Positions 58,741 to 64,000 of a stretch of DNA of 64,000 nt are shown one piece after another (the stretch's first letter is position 1; every line of letters starts with the position of its first letter). A program made the position numbers and the translations under genes. This DNA comes from Chlorops oryzae (taxonomy: Eukaryota > Arthropoda > Insecta > Diptera > Chloropidae). The DNA is taken from positions 8,773,012-8,837,011 of the forward strand of contig CM035808.1 of assembly GCA_020466095.1 (NCBI GenBank), in the 5' to 3' direction. Under the pieces are notes generated by a model, which saw nothing but the letters and a program-made list of their open reading frames with translations, searched no databases and was not told the origin of the DNA.

Positions 58741-60309
58741 ACGATATTAGATAAACGCGTGCGTAGTAAATGGGCGTGGTCTACGTTTCATAAGATCAAT
58801 CCAACGACATGTTTACCAAATGATGTCGATCTTTACGGAAAAGCATTAACTCAGGGAGACGTAGCCCAAGTAGCACTCAAAGAGGAGGCGCAGAAAACGC
58901 GAGAAATCATCACTACCCCGCTTGCCAGTTATTTAAGACAGTCGTATCTCCTGTATTCCCGGAAAGAAGTGCCGCTACCATCCCCAATATCCAGCCCGCA
59001 GTGGTTGGCAACATTCCAAGCCCACGAAGCACGTTGGTATGGCTGTATTGACGGAGACCGGTTCGACCACCATGTGCCCAAAGACGCAGTTATTGCATTA
59101 ATAAACAAGTTGGGAGACGCTAACGCACAATGTCGAATTGTAGCAGACCAAGAAATACAACACCTAAAAAGTCTGACTATTATTTGGAAACACCACAAGT
59201 GGCAATATCGCGGAGGGTTACTATCCGGTTGGAGAGTAACCTCGCTAATGGGGTCGCTGATTAGTGCAGCCGTTGCTGAATATATCATAGAACGACTGGG
59301 TTTGGTCGGAGCGGTATCATATGGAGTTATGGGAGATGATCTAGTGTTATACTCTAACTCTCAACAAATAGCGGCGCAAGTACTTGTATTATTATATGAA
59401 GAATTCGGATTAAAAGCAAACATAAACAAAACTGTATCAGGCGAGCAGGGTGAGTTTTTGCGCAAAGTTATTTCACCTGGTAACAGTTGGGCATTTCCGG
59501 CGTTAGATCTCAAAACCATAACACATGCCTCCCCATGGATCACGCATTATCAGTTTACTATGGAAGAAGAATGCTCAACCGCTTGGCTGATGTGGTTCAG
59601 TCGACTACTGCCACACGCTGTTGACCCCGTTAAGCTGCAAAAGTGGATATATTCTATGGTGATTAAAGACTTAACACAACGCTTTGGACATAAAGATTGG
59701 GCTTCTTGGTTCATTACACCCATAAGCGCTGGAGGCGGGGGATGTATTCAAATATCACACCCCACAACCTGGACCACGTTAACGCGCGAAACGCCTACCA
59801 TTAAAGAAACCGGTTATCACGGCTATTTAAGGTTAACCGGCATTGTGCGTCAGACCAGTAGTCTACGCACCATCGTCCGACCTGATCAGTTTAACATAGC
59901 TACTCTGTCAAAACAAATGGATAGTTTGACATTGGGAAGAGATCGCGACGTCATCCCTAACATCAGGCGCGATGTGAGCATGACATACGTCATATGCAGG
60001 ATACTACGACACGACATAGGCGTCAGTGAGCTAAATAAGTACTTAACATTTCCCATGCCCCATGTTTATAGAAATGCACGTGGGTATCAGCTGGCTGCTC
60101 TAATGCACACGCGAGATAGATCCATAAGTAGTATACCCTCCATCCTACACACTCGGGAGGCTGCCCCCAGCGCATCGAACGTTCTTAAATACGCGACAAA
60201 GAACATGCAGAGAAAAACTGGCGTACCTAAAACACACGTGAAACCAATCATGACGTTATACGCTATGCAACTTTTCAGATCGACATTAGTTACATATGGA
60301 ACATGGTAG

Positions 60310-60690
60310 AACTCAACTATTAATCAACATTGTCTGTATTTGCGTGAATACTATCTAAATGCCGACGTGTATATACACATTTCATCGATTTATATAAGAC
60401 GTTACTTATATATACAACGATTCATTAGACTCAATCTGAGATAAGAATATATGTGATACCATCGATTTATTTACATCGCAACAAGGTACATTTTCAATTT
60501 AATAGACACTATATGTCAAATACGGAAGACATACTAAATACTAAGGAAGAAGAAGCCAACGAACACATGACTGAAATTTTGAATTTTTGATGATTTTTGT
60601 TTTTGCTTTTGATTGAATATTGTCTACTTAATTTCTCTTGAATATATAATTAAAAATTTACTTCGCATCTTTCTAAGTCCCAATTTTTCC
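60310..60690. other. DNA downstream of the viral element
   Basis: No gene. The exact 3' border of viral sequence cannot be seen; there is no poly(A) tract at the end of the ORF, in keeping with a non-polyadenylated dsRNA virus. Confidence 0.35.
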
Positions 60691-60763
60691 GCCTGCGACA
60701 GGAATCGAACTCGAGCCCTCCAGGTTACAACTCACAACACGCTCCCATTACGCCACGGAGCAT
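60691..60763 (-). repeat. tRNA-like sequence, probable SINE head or tRNA relic
   Basis: On the minus strand TGGCGTAATGGG matches the RNA polymerase III A box except one base, and GTTCGATTC matches the B box, at normal tRNA spacing. The acceptor and T stems do not pair well, so it is not a functional tRNA. A tRNA-derived SINE is the likeliest source. Confidence 0.5.
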
Positions 60764-61495
60764 ATTGTATATGGTTAAAATATGAAAATGCGAGTTCTCT
60801 TTCTTAAAGGTGTTAACGCTTTTGAAGGAACATTAGATAAATTTTAAGCTTAAAAAATTATTGGGAAAGTATTTTCAGTTTTTTTGAACCTGATGTTTTC
60901 TGCGTTATCTTGTCCATAATCCAAATGCAATTGTCAGAGAAAATTGCCTTTCTGTTGCAGCAGAGCTATGAGGCAACGATAATATATCGAAAACAAAATC
61001 TGACAATTCTTATATAGGAATATTCTCCTATTTGAATTTTGAATTTTGGAAATATTTTGAAAGGGAAAGTGTGAAACTGTGCTAAAACTACAATTAATAG
61101 CCAAATAAAAAATAAAATCGTCAAATAGCCAAACGAATTTTTTGAAATCAAAAATAGCCAATTTTAGCTTATAATATCCATAGCGGCAAGCATGTATAAA
61201 AGGGGCCTGCCGCTAGTGCTCGCGCTCACTTGCAATTCGGAATTCAAGCAAGTAAGACATATGGGAAGCATTTTCAAATTAATATTAAAGTTTTAAGCAT
61301 ATATTACTATATGTGGCACTCTACAACAACTATGCTTGTTGAGTTGAAGTAGGCCCCCGTTGCATGCATTCTTATGGCAAAATCAAAAACGTAGCACGCC
61401 CCCGAGAAATTCCGGGTCCGGTCTAACAAATCTTTTCAAATCTTGTAACATGTACCAAAATGTTTGGTATAACTCATATACATTAGGGTGTCCCA
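60764..61495. other. AT-rich intergenic DNA
   Basis: No gene or repeat structure recognised. Confidence 0.4.
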
Positions 61496-61640
61496 AAAAA
61501 AATTTTTTTTCTGGGCACAGGCGTTTTTTGAAAGCTAAAGGGGTAAAGTATTTTTCAGAATTTTTTCAGATTTTTTGGAAAACGTTTAGAGGTCCCCCAA
61601 AGCCGTTTTTCCCTAGTTAACAGAGCTTTTGGACTTCCAT
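61496..61640. mobile_element. Partial element with GGGTGTCCC end
   Basis: Homologous to the right end of 36327-36918, read inverted (shared GAATTTTTTCAGATTTTT and TTTAGAGGT). The opposite end was not found. Confidence 0.65.
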
Positions 61641-61800
61641 TAATTGTAAGCATATTTTCATTTACGATGCACTCGTTTTGAGTCTTGCTGCCATCGTGTC
61701 AAAAGAAAAATGTTTAATCTTTCCGTCTGTGTCGAAAGAGCAAAAAGTTAGATTGTTCTCGTGGTCTATTTTCAGCGACAATCTCAAATTTTTTCAAAAA

Positions 61801-63369
61801 TTTACTTTAACAGCATAAAAAAAGTGTCATAACTTCTTAAGTTACTATAAAACTATGAAAAAGTAATGATGCAGTTTGATAGACTGTGTGTTTGTTAAAG
61901 CGAGTAAATATTAAAATTTTTATTTACTTTCGCGGTGGTAACGTAATAACCTAAAAACAATGTGTTGCATACATAAAGGGGTATATTTTTAACAGTCTTT
62001 GCTTATGTGATTTAAAAATTTTCTCAGTTTTCTGTATACATAACAGAGTTCTGGAAACTTCTTGAAAAATTTATTGCATACTTAAAGTGCAAGTACAATT
62101 TGCATTTTTAAATGTACATTGATAATATCTGTGCCAATTGATCATAACTTTTTAAGTCAAAAACCGTTGTTTCGCGAAAATTCTCTTTAAATTTTGCACG
62201 CCTTCTCTTGCTAAACGATGTTTTATTTAGAAAAATGATAGGAACACAAGTGTTAAACCATAACATGGGCCGGTTTAAAAGAATTGCACCAGTACCAATG
62301 ACTGTTATTTCTCATAAGTCACCTGGCACAGATATTATAATATTAATTGGTCAGTAATTATCATTCATTAAGCAGCCAACTATTGTGTTCTTTTAGAGTA
62401 AACACTTGTCCATCGTCACGATTCGCGAAATTCTCAAAATTTTAATTTTCCCTATTTAGGATTGCGTACTTAGCAACCAAAAAAAATCCTCTATTGAGAT
62501 TAAAATGTTACCATGGACATAATTTGCAAAATTCTCAAAACTAAAATTTTCACTATTTGGGATTGTGCATTCAGCAGCCAAATATGCTGCTTTATTAGGG
62601 TTAAAATTCGACCATGGCCACCATTCGCGAAATTTGCAAATATTTGATTTTCACTAATTTATATTGTTTTTTTAGCAACCAAAAATAATCCTCTATTGAG
62701 TTTAAAATTTGACCACGACCTCAACACGCGAAATTCGCGAATTTTAGATTTTAACTATTTTAAAGTGTTTACTCTAAAAGAACACAATAGTTGGCTGCTT
62801 AATGAATGATAATTACTGACCAATTTATATTATAATATCTGTGCCAGGTGACTTATGAGAAATAACAGTCATTGGTACTGGTGCAATTCTTTTAAACCGG
62901 CCCATGTTATGGTTTAACACTTGTGTTCCTATCATTTTTCTAAATAAAACATCGTTTAGCAAGAGAAGGCGTGCAAAATTTAAAGAGAATTTTCGCGAAA
63001 CAACGTTTTTGACTTAAAAAGTTATGATCAATTGGCACAGTATATTATCAATGTACATTTAAAAATGCAAATTGTACTTGCACTTTAAGTATGCAATAAA
63101 TTTTTCAAGAAGTTTCCAGAACTCTGTTATGTATACAGAAAACTGAGAAAATTTTTAAATCACATAAGCAAAGACTGTTAAAAATATACCCCTTTATGTA
63201 TGCAACACATTGTTTTTAGGTTATTACGTTACCACCGCGAAAGTAAATAAAAATTTTAATATTTACACGCTTTAACAAACACACAGTCTATCAAACTGCA
63301 TCATTACTTTTTCATAGTTTTATAGTAACTTAAGAAGTTATGACACTTTTTTTATGCTGTTAAAGTAAA
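61801..63369. repeat. Large inverted repeat with about 607-bp arms
   Basis: Arms 61801-62407 and 62763-63369 agree almost perfectly as complements; I saw only scattered mismatches, for example GCGAGTAAAT against GCGTGTAAAT. The loop (62408-62762) holds about three units of the tandem repeat seen at 15107. No protein is encoded. It may be a fold-back element or a hairpin-RNA locus. Confidence 0.92.
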
Positions 63370-63370
63370 A

Positions 63371-63805
63371 TTAAAATTTGTCCATATCGTTTTTAAGCTC
63401 AATTGCGTGATGCATGTTCACATGTTCTGCGTAGGTGTAGAAGCAGCGGTGACGGAAGGGTTTGTTGCAATAGACGCAACCGCGCTTGAATATGCTTATA
63501 TGATTGTTTAAGTGATTTGGTGTAACGTTTTGCATTTGGCAAATTGGGCAATTTATTGTCGAATTGGCGGAGGAATTTTTATTTATATTGTAATATAAAA
63601 TATCCTTTATAAATTTGTCCAGTTCATCCGTTCGAAAAAACTGTGAGCCCTCAGAAATTTTCCTGATTTTCTTCATTTCTTCCATTGCAATTATTTTTCT
63701 TTCTTCCGGACCTTTACCCTCCATCCGGGCGGCCATTGAAGGCCCCAGTTGTCCTTCGAACACGTAGTCATAGTCTTTTATTTCACTGACGTTTTTCACA
63801 TTCAT
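63371..63805 (-). CDS. Small zinc-finger-like protein, unrecognised family
   Basis: Single ORF of 144 residues on the minus strand. The first half is charged and probably helical (EERKIIAMEEMKKIRKI). The second half has CPICQMQNVTPNHLNNH, a C-x2-C-x9-H-x3-H-like finger, then CVYCNKPF with a later HVNMHH, a second atypical C2H2-like site. This suggests a nucleic-acid or protein-binding role, but I cannot name a family. The stop codon (63371-63373) lies 1-2 bp from the end of the inverted-repeat arm, so the 3' UTR must run into that arm. The ORF may be an exon of a larger gene, since the window ends 195 bp upstream. Confidence 0.6.
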   Translation of the reverse strand: MNVKNVSEIKDYDYVFEGQLGPSMAARMEGKGPEERKIIAMEEMKKIRKISEGSQFFRTDELDKFIKDILYYNINKNSSANSTINCPICQMQNVTPNHLNNHISIFKRGCVYCNKPFRHRCFYTYAEHVNMHHAIELKNDMDKF

Positions 63806-64000
63806 TTTCCTTCAAATGTCGCAATTTTTACTAGTATGAATAAGTCACGTCTTGTCGCTAATATACTGCGAATGCGCGCATGGTTGCATGGTTGCAAATT
63901 TATTGCTTGCTCTATAAAAATTGTCATCAGATGGCGCTGCAGTGCTTTTTTTTACTCATTTCTATAAGTTTATTTGAACAATAAGCAAGGATGGCCCCGC
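63806..64000. other. Upstream region of the last gene
   Basis: Window edge. No distinct promoter element was identified. Confidence 0.3.

Larger units (their letters stand above)
57740..60309 (+). pseudogene. Endogenous totivirus-like RNA-dependent RNA polymerase region
   Basis: The frame opens at the slippery site and runs to a stop at 58277-58279. Another frame then continues from about 58290 to the 100-N gap at 58641-58740. After the gap one frame runs to a stop at 60307-60309. The part after the gap has polymerase motifs in order: A (DGDRFDHH, about 59050), B (SGWRVTSLMGS, about 59227) and C (GDD, about 59335), then a KANINKT segment. The region's overall size, roughly 850 codons, fits totivirus RdRps. 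Motif B carries Gly where Asn is common. A 14-bp tandem duplication (TTAGACGACTATTA, about 58276-58304) lies at the frame change. As it stands the polymerase frame is broken. Confidence 0.85.

Noticed and set aside
60691..60763. Functional tRNA gene
   Set aside because: A and B boxes are present but acceptor and T stems do not pair; reported as a relic instead.
61360..61620. Frame with GCPKKNFF, also seen at 36823-37056
   Set aside because: Produced by the GGGTGTCCC transposon end, not a conserved protein.

Overview
The window looks like AT-rich nuclear DNA from a higher (cyclorrhaphan) fly. Introns are very short (55-90 bp) with GT..AG ends. Recognisable genes are a GNAT N-acetyltransferase of the insect arylalkylamine type, a Gucd1 orthologue and a COX14-like assembly factor. 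The spaces between genes are packed with small terminal-inverted-repeat (TIR) elements, many with readable target-site duplications (TSDs). The species cannot be fixed from the sequence alone.

Layout. 0-16 kb: three ordinary single-copy genes (acetyltransferase +, Gucd1 -, COX14-like +) among MITEs, some nested inside introns. 16-38.4 kb: eight same-strand, two-exon C2H2 zinc-finger paralogues (ZNF-1 to ZNF-8), one about every 2-3 kb. Each has a conserved N-terminal module (an LTT segment plus one lone C2H2 finger), an acidic linker, a phase-0 intron, a basic IP..R.V.KR motif and six C-terminal fingers. Five are intact (1, 4, 5, 7, 8). ZNF-2 and ZNF-6 carry frameshifts and ZNF-3 is a truncated duplicate. 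A 20-bp motif recurs 47-133 bp before every start codon. 38.4-54.4 kb: repeat-rich DNA with two consecutive 2.6-kb near-identical duplications, hAT-transposase remnants and an unrecognised spliced coding fragment. 54.8-60.3 kb: an endogenous totivirus-like element with an intact 1021-codon capsid-like ORF and an RdRp region that is broken by a frame change and a 100-N gap. 60.3-64 kb: a tRNA-like/SINE remnant, a fold-back locus with about 607-bp nearly identical arms, and a small zinc-finger-like gene whose stop codon lies at the edge of one arm.

How the parts may relate. The zinc-finger array has the features of a lineage-specific, birth-and-death family of DNA-binding regulators: tandem copies, a conversion-like identical block, decaying members and a common upstream motif. 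It lies among dense mobile elements and a viral insertion. A role in silencing such sequences is an attractive inference, but nothing in the sequence proves it. Coordinates of exons come from reading frames and splice signals seen by eye. No alignment, database search or expression data were available.
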